This document shows, piece by piece, positions 1 through 8,436 of a stretch of 64,000 nt of DNA. The DNA is from Paracoccus tegillarcae. GTDB lineage: Bacteria; Pseudomonadota; Alphaproteobacteria; Rhodobacterales; Rhodobacteraceae. The notes beneath the pieces were generated by a model. That model saw nothing but the letters and a program-made list of their open reading frames with translations. It was not told the DNA's origin and did no database searches. The position numbers and the translations under genes were made by a program. Location: positions 3,555,001 through 3,619,000 of the forward strand of contig NZ_CP025408.1 in NCBI RefSeq assembly GCF_002847305.1. The letters are read 5' to 3'. Every line of letters starts with the position of its first letter. Within the stretch, counting starts at the first letter, position 1.

Positions 1-214
1 GGGTTTACCCAAATGTTTGTGTCGGCGGCCAGCTGCGGGTCTTGCCATGATTGTCCTTGGGGTCTTTGGGGGGGCCAAGTACGACCCCGAGGGTACCAGG
101 TGCTTCGGCACCAATGGTAAGGCCCGCGCTGGTCGAGCACTCAACCGGTGCTCTGCATTCCAGCGCTGAGCCAGCGTTTTTATCCGCAGAATCCCGATCC
201 GCAGCATCCGCCCC
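1..214. other. Unassigned left edge upstream of ssrA
   Basis: No convincing gene is visible. A 75-codon open frame on the minus strand (5-232) has no recognisable domain and runs into the ssrA promoter, so it was not called. The stretch may hold the 3' flank of a gene lying outside the window. Confidence 0.4.
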
Positions 215-243
215 TTGCCCCTTATCAACCATATGCCTATATT
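215..243 (+). promoter_or_regulatory. Sigma-70 type promoter of ssrA
   Basis: TTGCCC at 215-220 and TATATT at 238-243 are separated by exactly 17 bp, which would start transcription near 250, just ahead of the tmRNA acceptor piece. The spacing and the -10 match are good; the assignment is inferred from sequence only. Confidence 0.6.
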
Positions 244-249
244 TGTCTT

Positions 250-577
250 GTTCGGGCTTGCCCGGACTATGGACATAAACGCGCTCGTAATAAGCGGATC
301 GGACCCGGGGGCGGTACCCGGCGGCTCCACCAGATCACCCTCGTTGGGGGACCATGGGGCCGAAATAGGATCGACGAACGTCTAAAGGGGTTATGCTTTG
401 TCTCGGTGAGCTACCACCGATATCGGTGCAAATTGTACAGTTGCCAACGACAACCGTGCTCCGGTCGCTCTGGCTGCGTAAGCAGTTCGAGAGATCGAAA
501 ATTAAGTCCTTGCGCCTAGCCGCGTAAGGCGGGGTTCGCAGGTACCTGGCAACAGAAACCTGCACTTAATCCCCGCA
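250..577 (+). ncRNA. ssrA: Transfer-messenger RNA, two-piece (circularly permuted)
   Basis: This is the trans-translation RNA that rescues stalled ribosomes and tags the nascent peptide for proteolysis. The order is permuted, as in alphaproteobacteria. The acceptor piece comes first and ends at 332 with a CCA tail. It has a T-stem (305-309 pairs with 317-321) and the 3' acceptor strand CGGCTCC at 322-328. After a 23-nt intervening segment the coding piece begins at 356 with GGGGCCG. These two strands pair over all seven positions, including the G3-U wobble that alanyl-tRNA synthetase recognises. The conserved GGATCGACG block lies at 368-376. The tag frame at 443-481 encodes ANDNRAPVALAA followed by TAA, ending in the Ala-Ala degron. 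The 5' end (about 250) and 3' end (about 577, after a hairpin closed by GCGGGG/CCCCGC) are estimates. SspB, encoded at 1938, delivers such tagged proteins to ClpXP. Confidence 0.93.
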
Positions 578-629
578 TTTACCTTGATGATACAATCGGT
601 GACTATCCCTTTGCAAAACGGGGGGATGC

Positions 630-1856
630 GTGTTCGGCTATCGCGAGATCTTCATCACATTCTGGCGCATCGGCTGGCTGTCCTTTGGCGGTCCGGCGGC
701 GCAGATCGCGCTGATGCATCGCGAATTGGTCGATCGCCTGGGCTGGCTGACCGAGGCGCAATTCCTGCGCGCCCTGTCGCTGTGCATGTTGCTGCCGGGC
801 CCCGAGGCCACACAGCTTGCCGCTTATGCCGGCTGGCGCTTGCGCGGCATTCCCGGCGGGTTGCTGGCCGGCGGATTGTTCATCCTGCCCGGCGCGCTGG
901 TGATCGCGGCCCTGGCTGCGGCCTATGTCGCATGGGGACAGTTGCCCCTGATCCAGGCCGCCTTCTTCGGGATCAAGGCCTGTGTCTTCGTGATCGTGAT
1001 CGAGGCGCTGCTGCGCGTGGCGGGTCGCGCGCTCAAGGGAAACGCCCATCGACTGATCGCGCTGGCGGCCTTTGTGGCGATCGCAGCTTTTGGCCTGCCC
1101 TTCCCGCTTGTCATTCTGGCCGCGGCACTGGCCGGTGCGCTGACCGCCCGCAGCACCGCAACGGCCAGTTCATCGCGACCAACCTCTGGACTGTGGCTGT
1201 TTCTGCCCGGCATCCCGATCTGGCTGGCCCCCATCGCGCTGGCATGGCTGGCAGGCTCGGCTTTTCTGACGCAATTGGGCCTGTTCTTTGCCAAACTGGC
1301 CATCGTCACATTTGGCGGCGCCTATGCGGTGCTGACCTATATGACCCAGACCGTGGTGCAGGACCTGGGCTGGCTGACCACCGGACAGATGATGGATGCG
1401 CTCGGGCTGGCGGAAACCACGCCGGGGCCGCTGATTCTGGTGACCGAATTCGTGGCCTGGCTGGCGGGCGATGTGCAGGGCGGCCCGGCCCTGGCTGCCA
1501 CGGCAGCCGCGCTCAGCCTGTGGGTGACCTTCGTGCCCTCGTTTCTGTTCATCTTTGCGCTTGCCCCTTCGATCGACTGGCTCGCCAGCCAGCCACGCCT
1601 TGCCGCCGCACTGGAGGGAGTGACAGCCGCCGTGGTCGGCGTGATCGGTACGCTGGCACTGTGGTTTGGCGTTCAGGTTCTGTTTTCGGGCCAGACCATC
1701 CAGGCAGGTCCGCTGCAACTGCCCGACCCGACCGGATTTGACTGGCGCGCGGGTCTGATCGCAGCTCTCGCGGCCATCGCATTGCTGCGCCTGCACCTTG
1801 GTCTGCTCTGGGTGCTGGCGGGTTCCGCCGTGGCGGGCCTGCTGCTGGCGCTATAG
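630..1856 (+). CDS. chrA: Chromate transporter, two-domain ChrA type
   Basis: This inner-membrane transporter of the CHR superfamily is expected to export chromate. The 408-residue length fits the fused two-domain form. The family motif FGGPAAQ occurs at residues 19-25 and again as FGGAY at 228-232, marking two homologous halves of several hydrophobic helices each, joined by a linker near 170-190. LPGPEATQLAAYAGW (about 54-68) is also typical of the family. The start is the GTG at 630 behind a run of G (621-625); an ATG-started reading overlapping it is in another frame. The gene stands alone between ssrA and sspB. True substrate specificity cannot be read from sequence, and many ChrA homologues are uncharacterised. 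Confidence 0.9.
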   Translation: MFGYREIFITFWRIGWLSFGGPAAQIALMHRELVDRLGWLTEAQFLRALSLCMLLPGPEATQLAAYAGWRLRGIPGGLLAGGLFILPGALVIAALAAAYVAWGQLPLIQAAFFGIKACVFVIVIEALLRVAGRALKGNAHRLIALAAFVAIAAFGLPFPLVILAAALAGALTARSTATASSSRPTSGLWLFLPGIPIWLAPIALAWLAGSAFLTQLGLFFAKLAIVTFGGAYAVLTYMTQTVVQDLGWLTTGQMMDALGLAETTPGPLILVTEFVAWLAGDVQGGPALAATAAALSLWVTFVPSFLFIFALAPSIDWLASQPRLAAALEGVTAAVVGVIGTLALWFGVQVLFSGQTIQAGPLQLPDPTGFDWRAGLIAALAAIALLRLHLGLLWVLAGSAVAGLLLAL

Positions 1857-1937
1857 CGCGCAGGGCCCGGATTGTACCCCTTTTCTTCGCCGGTCATATC
1901 CTTATGCTGGCCGCAACGAGGGAAAGGATACCGCGAT

Positions 1938-2414
1938 ATGACGCGCAGCCGGATCGACTATGGCAACATGATGCACCGGGCGATGCAGGGCCTGATCGCG
2001 GATGTCTTGTGCCAGGTGCGCGACAACGGACTGCCGGGCGAACATCATTTCTTCATCACCTTCGACACCCGCGACGAAGGCGTCGAAATGGCCGATTGGC
2101 TGCGCGACCGCTACCCCGAGGAAATGACCATCGTCATTCAGCATTGGTTCGACAATCTGACCATCGACGACGAAGGCTTCACCATCACCCTGAACTTCGG
2201 CAACTCGCCCGAGCCGATGCGCATCCCCTTTGATTCGCTGCGAACCTTTGTCGATCCGACCGTCGAATTCGGTCTGCGTTTTGAAACGCAGGATGACGAC
2301 GAGGATGATGAGGAAGACGGCGAGGATATCGACGACACCGAAGACGACATCGCGGACGAGGACGCGCCCAAGGGCAGCGGCGAGGTTGTCAGCCTGGACA
2401 AGTGGCGAAAGTAG
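1938..2414 (+). CDS. sspB: ClpXP adaptor protein SspB (alpha type)
   Basis: SspB binds ssrA-tagged substrates and tethers them to ClpX. The 158-residue protein has the SspB fold region (about 5-110), then a very acidic, disordered-looking linker (about 116-142, runs of D and E), and ends with VVSLDKWRK. That ending matches the C-terminal ClpX-binding peptide of alphaproteobacterial SspB. The ATG at 1938 is chosen because GGAAAGG lies just upstream (1921-1927) and the longer in-frame extension has no similarity. It sits 1.3 kb from ssrA, so tag RNA and adaptor are near neighbours but separated by chrA. Confidence 0.92.
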   Translation: MTRSRIDYGNMMHRAMQGLIADVLCQVRDNGLPGEHHFFITFDTRDEGVEMADWLRDRYPEEMTIVIQHWFDNLTIDDEGFTITLNFGNSPEPMRIPFDSLRTFVDPTVEFGLRFETQDDDEDDEEDGEDIDDTEDDIADEDAPKGSGEVVSLDKWRK

Positions 2415-2630
2415 GACGCATTCAGGCCATCACCCGGCCTTCATCGCGCGCTAGCACGATTACGAAACATCAATCCTGTAGCTGATTGCCTTGCGGCGGT
2501 CTTTGACCTGACCGTCAGTTGGAGCGGCCCGCGTTTTCGGCCCACGCCACTGATCCCAGCCTACCGAGCCATGATGCCCGCCGACACGCGTCATTCCGCC
2601 CATGATTTGGCGACAGTGCATGCAGATCCA

Positions 2631-2810
2631 GCCGCTGTGCGACTGCTATCGGTAGCGACCGCCCGCGATCTGGCGGCGGCGCGGCCGGGCACGCATGTGC
2701 TGATGGTCGCAGTGGAAACCTGCGCCCTGCTTTTCCGTATGGACCGCTTGGCCAAGGCCGATATCATCGCCACCGCATTGTTCGGCGACGGCGCTGCCGC
2801 TATATGTGGG
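2631..2810 (+). pseudogene. Internal fragment of a type III polyketide synthase (chalcone synthase family)
   Basis: In the frame that runs into the next gene, about 60 codons read like the middle of a bacterial type III polyketide synthase: SVATARDLAAARPG, then VLMVAVETCALLFR, then KADIIATALFGDGAAA, which in intact enzymes follows the catalytic cysteine. The catalytic cysteine region, the N-terminal half and the C-terminal half with the His/Asn catalytic residues are missing. A whole enzyme needs about 350 residues. Intact type III PKS genes are often followed directly by the methyltransferase type found at 2817, so this looks like an operon whose first gene was largely deleted. The frame is open from 2415, so a fusion protein starting at 2571 is possible. 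Confidence 0.75.
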
Positions 2811-2816
2811 ATCGGC

Positions 2817-3314
2817 GTGAACACGGCTGCGATTGCCTTTGTGCTGTTCCTTGCGGTCCAGCGGCTGGCCGAACTGTTCATTGCCCGCCGCAACACCCGC
2901 CGCCTGTTGGCGCAGGGGGCGCGAGAATATGGTGCAGGGCATTATCCGCTGATCGTCGCGCTGCATGCAACCTGGCTGATCGCCACTCTCCTGTTCGGTA
3001 TCAATCAGCCAGTGCAGCCATCTTGGCTGATGCTGTTCGTCGTGCTGCAACTCGGTCGGGTCTGGGTTTTGCTGACCCTGGGCGAACGCTGGACGACACG
3101 CATCATCGTGCTGGACAAGCCGCTGGTCACCAAAGGGCCTTTCCGACTGATCCGGCACCCGAATTATTTCGTGGTCGTGTGCGAAATCTTCGTGGCCCCG
3201 ATGGTCCTTGGGCTGTTCTGGATTGCCGTGATCTTTACGCTCTTTAATGCCCTCATGCTGTCCGTACGCTTGCGCGCCGAGGAAACAGCCCTGCGTAGCC
3301 TGCGGCATCCCTGA
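2817..3314 (+). CDS. Isoprenylcysteine carboxyl methyltransferase (ICMT) family membrane protein
   Basis: The protein has 165 residues in four or so hydrophobic segments and the ICMT/phospholipid-methyltransferase signature GPFRLIRHPNYFVVVCE in its C-terminal half, where S-adenosylmethionine binds. Relatives paired with type III polyketide synthases methylate alkylresorcinol or alkylpyrone quinone-like lipids in the membrane. The GTG at 2817, preceded by GGGA (2808-2811), is preferred because residues upstream in the same frame belong to the polyketide synthase remnant. With its partner gene broken, the substrate is unknown: the enzyme may act on a product made elsewhere, or be decaying. A longer fusion product from ATG 2571 cannot be excluded. 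Confidence 0.75.
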   Translation: MNTAAIAFVLFLAVQRLAELFIARRNTRRLLAQGAREYGAGHYPLIVALHATWLIATLLFGINQPVQPSWLMLFVVLQLGRVWVLLTLGERWTTRIIVLDKPLVTKGPFRLIRHPNYFVVVCEIFVAPMVLGLFWIAVIFTLFNALMLSVRLRAEETALRSLRHP

Positions 3315-3387
3315 TCTGCTGTCCCGCATTGCGAATCCGGTCACCCGGCCCTAAGAAACCTCAACAAAATCGCGAGGGAGCCGCATC

Positions 3388-4782
3388 ATGACCCAGACCC
3401 GCACCGAAACCGACAGCTTTGGCCCGCTAGAGGTGGATGCCAGCAAATACTGGGGCGCGCAGACGCAGCGGTCCATCATCAACTTCCCCATCGGGTGGGA
3501 ACGCCAGCCCGTCGCCATCATTCGCGCACTTGGCGCGATCAAGCTGGCCGCCGCGCGCATCAACCATAACGATGGCAAGCTGGACGACAAACTCGCCGGC
3601 GCCATGGAACAGGCCGCGACAGAGGTGTTCGAGGGCAAGTTCGACGACAACTTCCCGCTGGTCGTGTGGCAGACCGGCTCGGGCACGCAATCCAACATGA
3701 ACGCCAACGAGGTGGTCAGCAATCGCGCCATCGAAATCCTTGGCGGCGAAATGGGCAGCAAGAACCCCGTTCACCCCAATGACCACGTCAATATGGGCCA
3801 GTCGTCGAATGACACCTTCCCCACCGCCATGCATGTCGCCATCGGCATGATGGCGCGCGATGTGCTGCTGCCGGGGCTGGAAAAGCTGGCCGGCGCGCTA
3901 GAGGCGAAATCGACCGAGTTCAAGGACATCATCAAGATCGGGCGCACCCATACGCAGGATGCAACGCCGCTGACACTGGGTCAGGAATTCGGCGGCTATG
4001 CCCATCAGGTCCGCATGGGGATCGAACGGGTCAGGCTGTGCCTGCCGCAGATCTATGAGCTGGCACAGGGCGGCACCGCCGTGGGCACCGGGCTGAACAC
4101 GCGAAAAGGCTGGGATACGGACATCGCGGCAGAGATCGCCAAGATCACCGACCTGCCCTTTGTTACCGCGCCCAACAAGTTCGAGGCACTGGCCGCCCAT
4201 GACGCCATGGTGTTTTTCTCGGGCGCCTTGAAAACCGTTGCCGCAAGCCTCTTCAAGATCGCCAATGACCTGCGTTTGCTGGGCTCTGGCCCCCGCTCGG
4301 GTCTGGGCGAACTGATCCTGCCGGAAAACGAGCCCGGCTCGTCGATCATGCCCGGCAAGGTGAACCCGACCCAGGCCGAGGCGCTGACCATGGTGTGTGC
4401 GCATGTGATGGGCAATGACGCCGCCGTCACCATCGCCGGATCGCAGGGCCATTTCGAACTGAACGTCTATAACCCGATGATGTCCTATAACGTGCTGCAA
4501 TCCATGCAGCTGCTGGGCGATGCGGCGGGGTCGTTTACCGATAATATGGTCGCCGGCACTCAGGCCAACACCGCCCGCATCGACAAGCTGATGAATGAAT
4601 CGCTGATGCTGGTCACGGCGCTTGCGCCCACCATCGGCTATGACAACGCCACCAAGGTTGCCAAGACCGCGCATAAGAACGGCACCACCCTGCGCGAAGA
4701 GGCGGTCAGCCTTGGCTTTGTGACCGAGGAAGAATTCGACCGGATCGTTCGGCCCGAGGACATGATCGGCCCCAAGGGCTAA
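3388..4782 (+). CDS. fumC: Class II fumarate hydratase
   Basis: Cytosolic, iron-independent homotetrameric fumarase interconverting fumarate and L-malate in the TCA cycle. The 464-residue length is standard. The superfamily signature [11 protein letters not shown] lies at about residues 316-326 and supplies the mobile active-site loop; [14 protein letters not shown] (about 96-109) and the region around [16 protein letters not shown] (about 186-201) form the rest of the active site. The ATG follows a good GAGGGAG site. It is a single-gene unit ended by a strong terminator at 4803. The other TCA genes of the window lie 44 kb and more to the right. Confidence 0.97.
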   Translation: MTQTRTETDSFGPLEVDASKYWGAQTQRSIINFPIGWERQPVAIIRALGAIKLAAARINHNDGKLDDKLAGAMEQAATEVFEGKFDDNFPLVVWQTGSGTQSNMNANEVVSNRAIEILGGEMGSKNPVHPNDHVNMGQSSNDTFPTAMHVAIGMMARDVLLPGLEKLAGALEAKSTEFKDIIKIGRTHTQDATPLTLGQEFGGYAHQVRMGIERVRLCLPQIYELAQGGTAVGTGLNTRKGWDTDIAAEIAKITDLPFVTAPNKFEALAAHDAMVFFSGALKTVAASLFKIANDLRLLGSGPRSGLGELILPENEPGSSIMPGKVNPTQAEALTMVCAHVMGNDAAVTIAGSQGHFELNVYNPMMSYNVLQSMQLLGDAAGSFTDNMVAGTQANTARIDKLMNESLMLVTALAPTIGYDNATKVAKTAHKNGTTLREEAVSLGFVTEEEFDRIVRPEDMIGPKG

Positions 4783-4802
4783 GATCGCTGGCCACGATGG
4801 CG

Positions 4803-4839
4803 AAAGGCGCGCGACCTTGCCGGTGGCGCGCCTTTTCTT
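4803..4839 (+). terminator. Rho-independent terminator after fumC
   Basis: A perfect 10-bp stem (AAAGGCGCGC at 4803-4812 with GCGCGCCTTT at 4826-4835) is followed by TCTT. It also offers a weaker terminator for the opposite-strand gene ending at 4845. Confidence 0.85.
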
Positions 4840-4844
4840 ATGGC

Positions 4845-5099
4845 TTACTTGCGCAGCAGTTCGGCCAGCAGCCGGTTGGTTTCCTGCGTGTTGCGATAGA
4901 TGCCAAAGGCCACATACATGAACCCGGCCGCAACCATCAGATAGATCGATCCGCCGACCAGAATGCCCAGACCGCGCCAGAAACCGCCCGGCATTCCCGA
5001 AAACATCGCGCCAAGTCCCGCGATCAGGACAAAGAGCCCGCCCATCACGACAAAAGCCGTGATCAACCGCTCGGACCAATTGATAAAAAATTCACGCAT
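4845..5099 (-). CDS. Small two-helix membrane protein of unknown function
   Basis: An 84-residue protein with two hydrophobic segments (about 10-32 and 38-62) separated by a Gly/Met-rich turn, and a polar C-terminal tail (NTQETNRLLAELLRK) that could form a short amphipathic or coiled helix. The start is ATG 5099, preceded by AGAAGGGA; the in-frame extension upstream has no ribosome site of its own. It converges on fumC. I do not recognise a named family; similar small proteins are common next to fumC in Rhodobacteraceae. Function unknown. Confidence 0.75.
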   Translation of the reverse strand: MREFFINWSERLITAFVVMGGLFVLIAGLGAMFSGMPGGFWRGLGILVGGSIYLMVAAGFMYVAFGIYRNTQETNRLLAELLRK

Positions 5100-5199
5100 C
5101 GTATCTGTCCCTTCTCTATCGGCAGTGTCGAACGACCAGGCTGCCACTCTTTGATGAATTTATCTTTCTTGACCCGCCGAAAGCCGCTATTTTTGCAAG

Positions 5200-5376
5200 A
5201 TGACCAAGATCATCAATTTGCGACAGGCCCGAAAAGATCGTGCCCGAGCCGAGCGGCGGGCGCAAGGCGATGCAAAGGCTGCGAAATTCGGCGAGGCGAA
5301 AAGCCGGCGGACCGTCCGTCAGGCCGAGCAGACGCGGGCCGACGGCCTGCATGATCAGCACAAGCGCGATGATTGA
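5200..5376 (+). CDS. DUF4169 family small protein
   Basis: A 58-residue, highly charged protein beginning MTKIINLRQARKDRARAE, the usual start of the DUF4169 family, and almost entirely Arg/Lys/Glu/Gln-rich helix. It overlaps the next gene by 8 nt, suggesting translational coupling. In related genomes it commonly accompanies fumC and a ribbon-helix-helix gene, as here. Function unknown; nucleic-acid or ribosome binding would fit the charge but is speculation. Confidence 0.8.
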   Translation: MTKIINLRQARKDRARAERRAQGDAKAAKFGEAKSRRTVRQAEQTRADGLHDQHKRDD

Positions 5377-5608
5377 CCTGCCGCCCATGACCCCGCCTGT
5401 CAAACGCTCGGTCACCATCGACGGGCACCGCACCAGCGTGTCGCTGGAGGATCCGTTCTGGCGCGGGCTGGGCGAGATCGCGCGCCGGCAGGGCCAGTCC
5501 CGCGCCGTGCTGATCGCCTCGATCGATCACCAGCGCCCGCCCGAGGTCGGGCTTGCCACGGCGCTGCGTCTGTTCGTTCTGGATCAGACAAGCCGGCAAC
5601 AGCCCTAG
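5369..5608 (+). CDS. Ribbon-helix-helix domain protein
   Basis: A protein of about 79 residues containing VKRSVTIDGHRTSVSLEDPFW, a beta-strand, and two helices typical of the RHH_4 type of small DNA-binding proteins. The ATG at 5369 overlaps the DUF4169 stop by 8 nt; an alternative start at 5387 (MTPPVKRS) would trim six residues, and neither has a strong ribosome site. It is presumably co-transcribed with the upstream DUF4169 gene. No toxin partner is adjacent, so an antitoxin role is not supported; a dimeric transcription regulator is possible but its target is unknown. Confidence 0.75.
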   Translation: MIDLPPMTPPVKRSVTIDGHRTSVSLEDPFWRGLGEIARRQGQSRAVLIASIDHQRPPEVGLATALRLFVLDQTSRQQP

Positions 5609-5646
5609 TCGCGGGTCGCGATCACACCCAATCCGAAAGGCCAGAC

Positions 5647-6087
5647 ATGCCCCGTGCCACCCCGCGCAACCGTGCTGACTATCCCGCCTTCGAGGCGATC
5701 CAGACCCGCTGGAACGACAATGATCAATACGGCCATATCTACAACGCGACCTATTTCGAACTCTTCGACAGCGCCATGAACATCTGGATGATGGCGCGTG
5801 GCATGCTGGGCCCTCACGGCGATGGCCCGCTGGCCGTCGTGGTCGAGAACAACTGCGTCTTCTTTCGCCAGGTCGCCTTTCCCGATCCGGTTCGGATCGG
5901 GCTGCGCCTTGGCCATCTGGGCCGCAGCTCCGCCGTGCTGGAAATGGGGCTGTTCAGCGCCGATGATGACGAGGAAAGCGCCCAGGCCCGTTTTGTGCTG
6001 GTCTGCGTGGACAAGGCTGATCGCCGGCCCGTCCCCTTCCCCGAGGAACAAAGACAGGCGCTGTCGCTGCTTAGCGCGCAGCCTTGA
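5647..6087 (+). CDS. Hotdog-fold acyl-CoA thioesterase
   Basis: A 146-residue single hotdog domain of the 4-hydroxybenzoyl-CoA thioesterase / YbgC type. The motif TRWNDNDQYGHIYNATYFELFD (about 20-41) contains the Asp/Asn catalytic position and the HxYN element that grips the acyl-CoA thioester. The ATG follows GAAAGGCCAGAC. It is transcribed toward, and overlaps by 17 nt, the 3' end of the convergent deoxysugar operon. The acyl substrate cannot be determined; the enzyme is likely cytosolic and tetrameric like its relatives. Confidence 0.88.
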   Translation: MPRATPRNRADYPAFEAIQTRWNDNDQYGHIYNATYFELFDSAMNIWMMARGMLGPHGDGPLAVVVENNCVFFRQVAFPDPVRIGLRLGHLGRSSAVLEMGLFSADDDEESAQARFVLVCVDKADRRPVPFPEEQRQALSLLSAQP

Positions 6088-7003
6088 TCGCCTCATAGGC
6101 GGCAATGGCACGCGCCAGATCAGGGGTGATCTCGGCGGGTGGGCGATAGCCGATCGCCTCGGCCTTGGCCGATGACATCAGCTTGGCCATCATCCCCTCG
6201 GGCTTGCTGCGATCATGGCGAAAGCGGCCCTGCCAGCCGGCCAGATCGGCCACCATGCGATAATATTCGTCAATCGAATGGTCCCGCCCTGCCCCCAGAT
6301 TCAGCATCTTCGGCAGGTCCTCCAGATCCGCCAGCCGTGTCAGGACAAAGCGCACCAGATGATCGACATCCAGAAATTCGCGCCGCGCCTGACCGCTGCC
6401 CCAGATCTCGACCTGGTCCAGACCGCTGTCGCGCGCGTCGATCACCTTGGTGATCACGGCCGCGATCAGATGCGAGGCGGCGCTGCCGAAATGATCGCCC
6501 GTTCCGAACAGATTGCACGGGATCAGCGTGCGATAGGCCCGCCCCCCGGACTGCCGGCTGATATAGTCGCACAGCCGCGCGCCGGTGATCTTCGACAGGG
6601 CATAGCCCTCATTCGTGGGCTCCAGCGGGGCCGCCAGCACGTCTTCCTCGACCAGCGGTTGCCGGTAATCGCGCGGATACATGCACGAACTGCCCAGAAA
6701 GACCAGACGCCCCACCCCGGCCTCATGGGCACCCATGATCACCGCGTCATTCATCGCCAGATTGTCCGACAGAAAGCCCACAGGATCGGCGATATTGGCC
6801 TGAATGCCGCCCACCCGCGCGGCAGCGTGGATCACCGCGTCAACCTGATGTTCAGACAGCCAGCGCCGCAGCGCCGCGCGCTCGGTCAGCGGCAATTCAG
6901 CCCGCCCCGGCGCCAGCAGGGTCAGCCCCGGTGCCACCTCGGGCGCCAGCCGTTGCAGCGATTGACCCAGCATTCCGGTTCCGCCCGTCAGCAGAACCCG
7001 CAT
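6071..7003 (-). CDS. GDP-deoxysugar epimerase/reductase (ColC / GDP-L-fucose synthase family)
   Basis: An extended short-chain dehydrogenase of 310 residues with the NADP-binding GGTGMLG at about 7-13, the SSCMYP segment, and the catalytic Tyr134-x3-Lys138 pair. GDP-L-fucose synthase and GDP-L-colitose synthase (ColC) are close relatives; both epimerise C5 (and C3 for fucose) and reduce the 4-keto group. Because a ColD-type 3-dehydratase gene heads this operon, the ColC reaction (GDP-4-keto-3,6-dideoxy-mannose to GDP-L-colitose) is the better guess. The start ATG overlaps the manC stop as TGATG, so translation is coupled. A fucose-only role is the alternative. Confidence 0.82.
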   Translation of the reverse strand: MRVLLTGGTGMLGQSLQRLAPEVAPGLTLLAPGRAELPLTERAALRRWLSEHQVDAVIHAAARVGGIQANIADPVGFLSDNLAMNDAVIMGAHEAGVGRLVFLGSSCMYPRDYRQPLVEEDVLAAPLEPTNEGYALSKITGARLCDYISRQSGGRAYRTLIPCNLFGTGDHFGSAASHLIAAVITKVIDARDSGLDQVEIWGSGQARREFLDVDHLVRFVLTRLADLEDLPKMLNLGAGRDHSIDEYYRMVADLAGWQGRFRHDRSKPEGMMAKLMSSAKAEAIGYRPPAEITPDLARAIAAYEAIKAAR

Positions 7004-8436
7004 CAATCGCCCGTCTGACGCGCGTAATCGTCTTCATAGCGGATGATGTCATCCTCGCCCAGATAGGCGCCGGTCTGCACCTCGATCAGCACCATCGGCA
7101 CCTTGCCCGGATTTTCCATCCGGTGCTTTGCGCCAAGAGGGATATAGATCGACTGGTTTTCGGTCACCAGATCGACATGATCATTGACCGTCACCTTGGC
7201 CGTGCCGCTGACCACGATCCAGTGCTCCGAGCGGTGCATATGGCTTTGCAGCGACAGCGCCGCGCCGGGTTTGACCACGATCCGCTTGACCTGAAAACGA
7301 CCCGCCAGCGCCAGCGTCTCGAACCAGCCCCAGGGACGGTGATCGCGCGGGAACAGCTCGGCCTGTTTGCGACCCTTGGCCTTCAGCGCGGCCACCGCCT
7401 GTTTGACATCTTGCGCGCGGTCCATCGGCGCGACCAGCACTGCATCCGAGGTGGCAATGACCATCGTGTCCGACAGGCCGATCCCCACCACCTGCATGTC
7501 ACTGTCGTCCGAGCGCAGCAGCACATTGTCGCAATCGATTGCGGTCGACTGCGGGTCCGTAACCGCACCGCGTTCCGCCGGCGTGTCGGCCTGTATTTCA
7601 CGCCAGACCGCATCCCATCCGCCCAGATCGGACCAATGCCCGTCAAAACCCACGACCGACAGATTGTCGGCCTTTTCCAGAACCGCGTAATCGATCGACT
7701 CGTCGGCCAGTCCTTCCCACGGCCCGCGCGCTAGTCGCAGAAAGCCCAGATCGGTGACGGCACCATCGACGGCGGCCTGCACGGGCTGCACAAAATCGGC
7801 GGCATGGGCGTGAAAGGCGTCGATCATGGTGCGCGCCGAGAACAGAAAGATGCCCGCATTCCACAGGAACCCGCCCTGCGCCAGCATCGCGCGCGCCGTC
7901 TCGGCATCGGGCTTTTCGACGAAGCGCTTCAACGGCAGCACCGTATCGCCCGCCGGCTCGACCTCCATATAGCCATAGCCGGTTTCGGGGCGCGTGGGCG
8001 TGATGCCAAAGGTCACGATGCGGCCCGCCCGCGCGGCAACGGCCCCCTGATCGACGGCGCGGCCAAAGGCCTCGGCATCGGGGATGACATGATCCGATGG
8101 CGCGACCAGCAGCACCGCATCGGGATCGTCCTCGACCGCACGCAAAGCCGCCGCCAGAATCGCCGGCGCCGTGTTGCGCCCCATCGGCTCGATCACGATG
8201 GCAGACGCCTCGATGCCGATCTGTTCCAGCTGTTCGGCCACGATAAAGCGGAAATCGGCATTGGTCATCACCACCGGCGCGCCAAAACGCGCGCCTGACA
8301 GCCGCCGCGCACTTGCCTGAAACAGGGATTGCTCGCCGATCAGCGCCGCGAACTGCTTGGGAAATGCCTTGCGAGAGGCCGGCCACAACCGGGTGCCGCT
8401 GCCGCCAGCCATCAAAACGGGGGTGATCTGTGTCAT
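7003..8436 (-). CDS. manC: Mannose-1-phosphate guanylyltransferase / mannose-6-phosphate isomerase
   Basis: A 477-residue bifunctional enzyme. The N-terminal nucleotidyltransferase domain carries [14 protein letters not shown] (about 9-22), the GTP-binding signature that makes GDP-mannose from mannose-1-phosphate and GTP. The C-terminal cupin domain (about 340-470, with [20 protein letters not shown]) is the type II phosphomannose isomerase that makes mannose-6-phosphate from fructose-6-phosphate. It provides the sugar nucleotide for the two genes upstream and one downstream. The start overlaps the gmd stop (ATGA). A phosphomannomutase (manB) needed between its two reactions is not in this window. 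Confidence 0.95.
   Translation of the reverse strand: MTQITPVLMAGGSGTRLWPASRKAFPKQFAALIGEQSLFQASARRLSGARFGAPVVMTNADFRFIVAEQLEQIGIEASAIVIEPMGRNTAPAILAAALRAVEDDPDAVLLVAPSDHVIPDAEAFGRAVDQGAVAARAGRIVTFGITPTRPETGYGYMEVEPAGDTVLPLKRFVEKPDAETARAMLAQGGFLWNAGIFLFSARTMIDAFHAHAADFVQPVQAAVDGAVTDLGFLRLARGPWEGLADESIDYAVLEKADNLSVVGFDGHWSDLGGWDAVWREIQADTPAERGAVTDPQSTAIDCDNVLLRSDDSDMQVVGIGLSDTMVIATSDAVLVAPMDRAQDVKQAVAALKAKGRKQAELFPRDHRPWGWFETLALAGRFQVKRIVVKPGAALSLQSHMHRSEHWIVVSGTAKVTVNDHVDLVTENQSIYIPLGAKHRMENPGKVPMVLIEVQTGAYLGEDDIIRYEDDYARQTGD

Noticed and set aside
5-232. 75-codon minus-strand frame at the left edge
   Set aside because: No domain similarity, no ribosome site, and it overlaps the ssrA promoter.
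148-519. 123-codon plus-strand frame covering ssrA
   Set aside because: It is the tmRNA gene itself; codon content is not protein-like and the tag is read in a different frame.
584-1741. 385-codon frame overlapping chrA
   Set aside because: Arg/Gly-rich out-of-frame shadow; chrA in the next frame has clear family motifs and helices.
6449-6460. Single GTGATCAC inside the colC-type gene as a third operator
   Set aside because: Only one core is present, within coding sequence, with no partner at 21 bp; an 8-bp palindrome is expected by chance.
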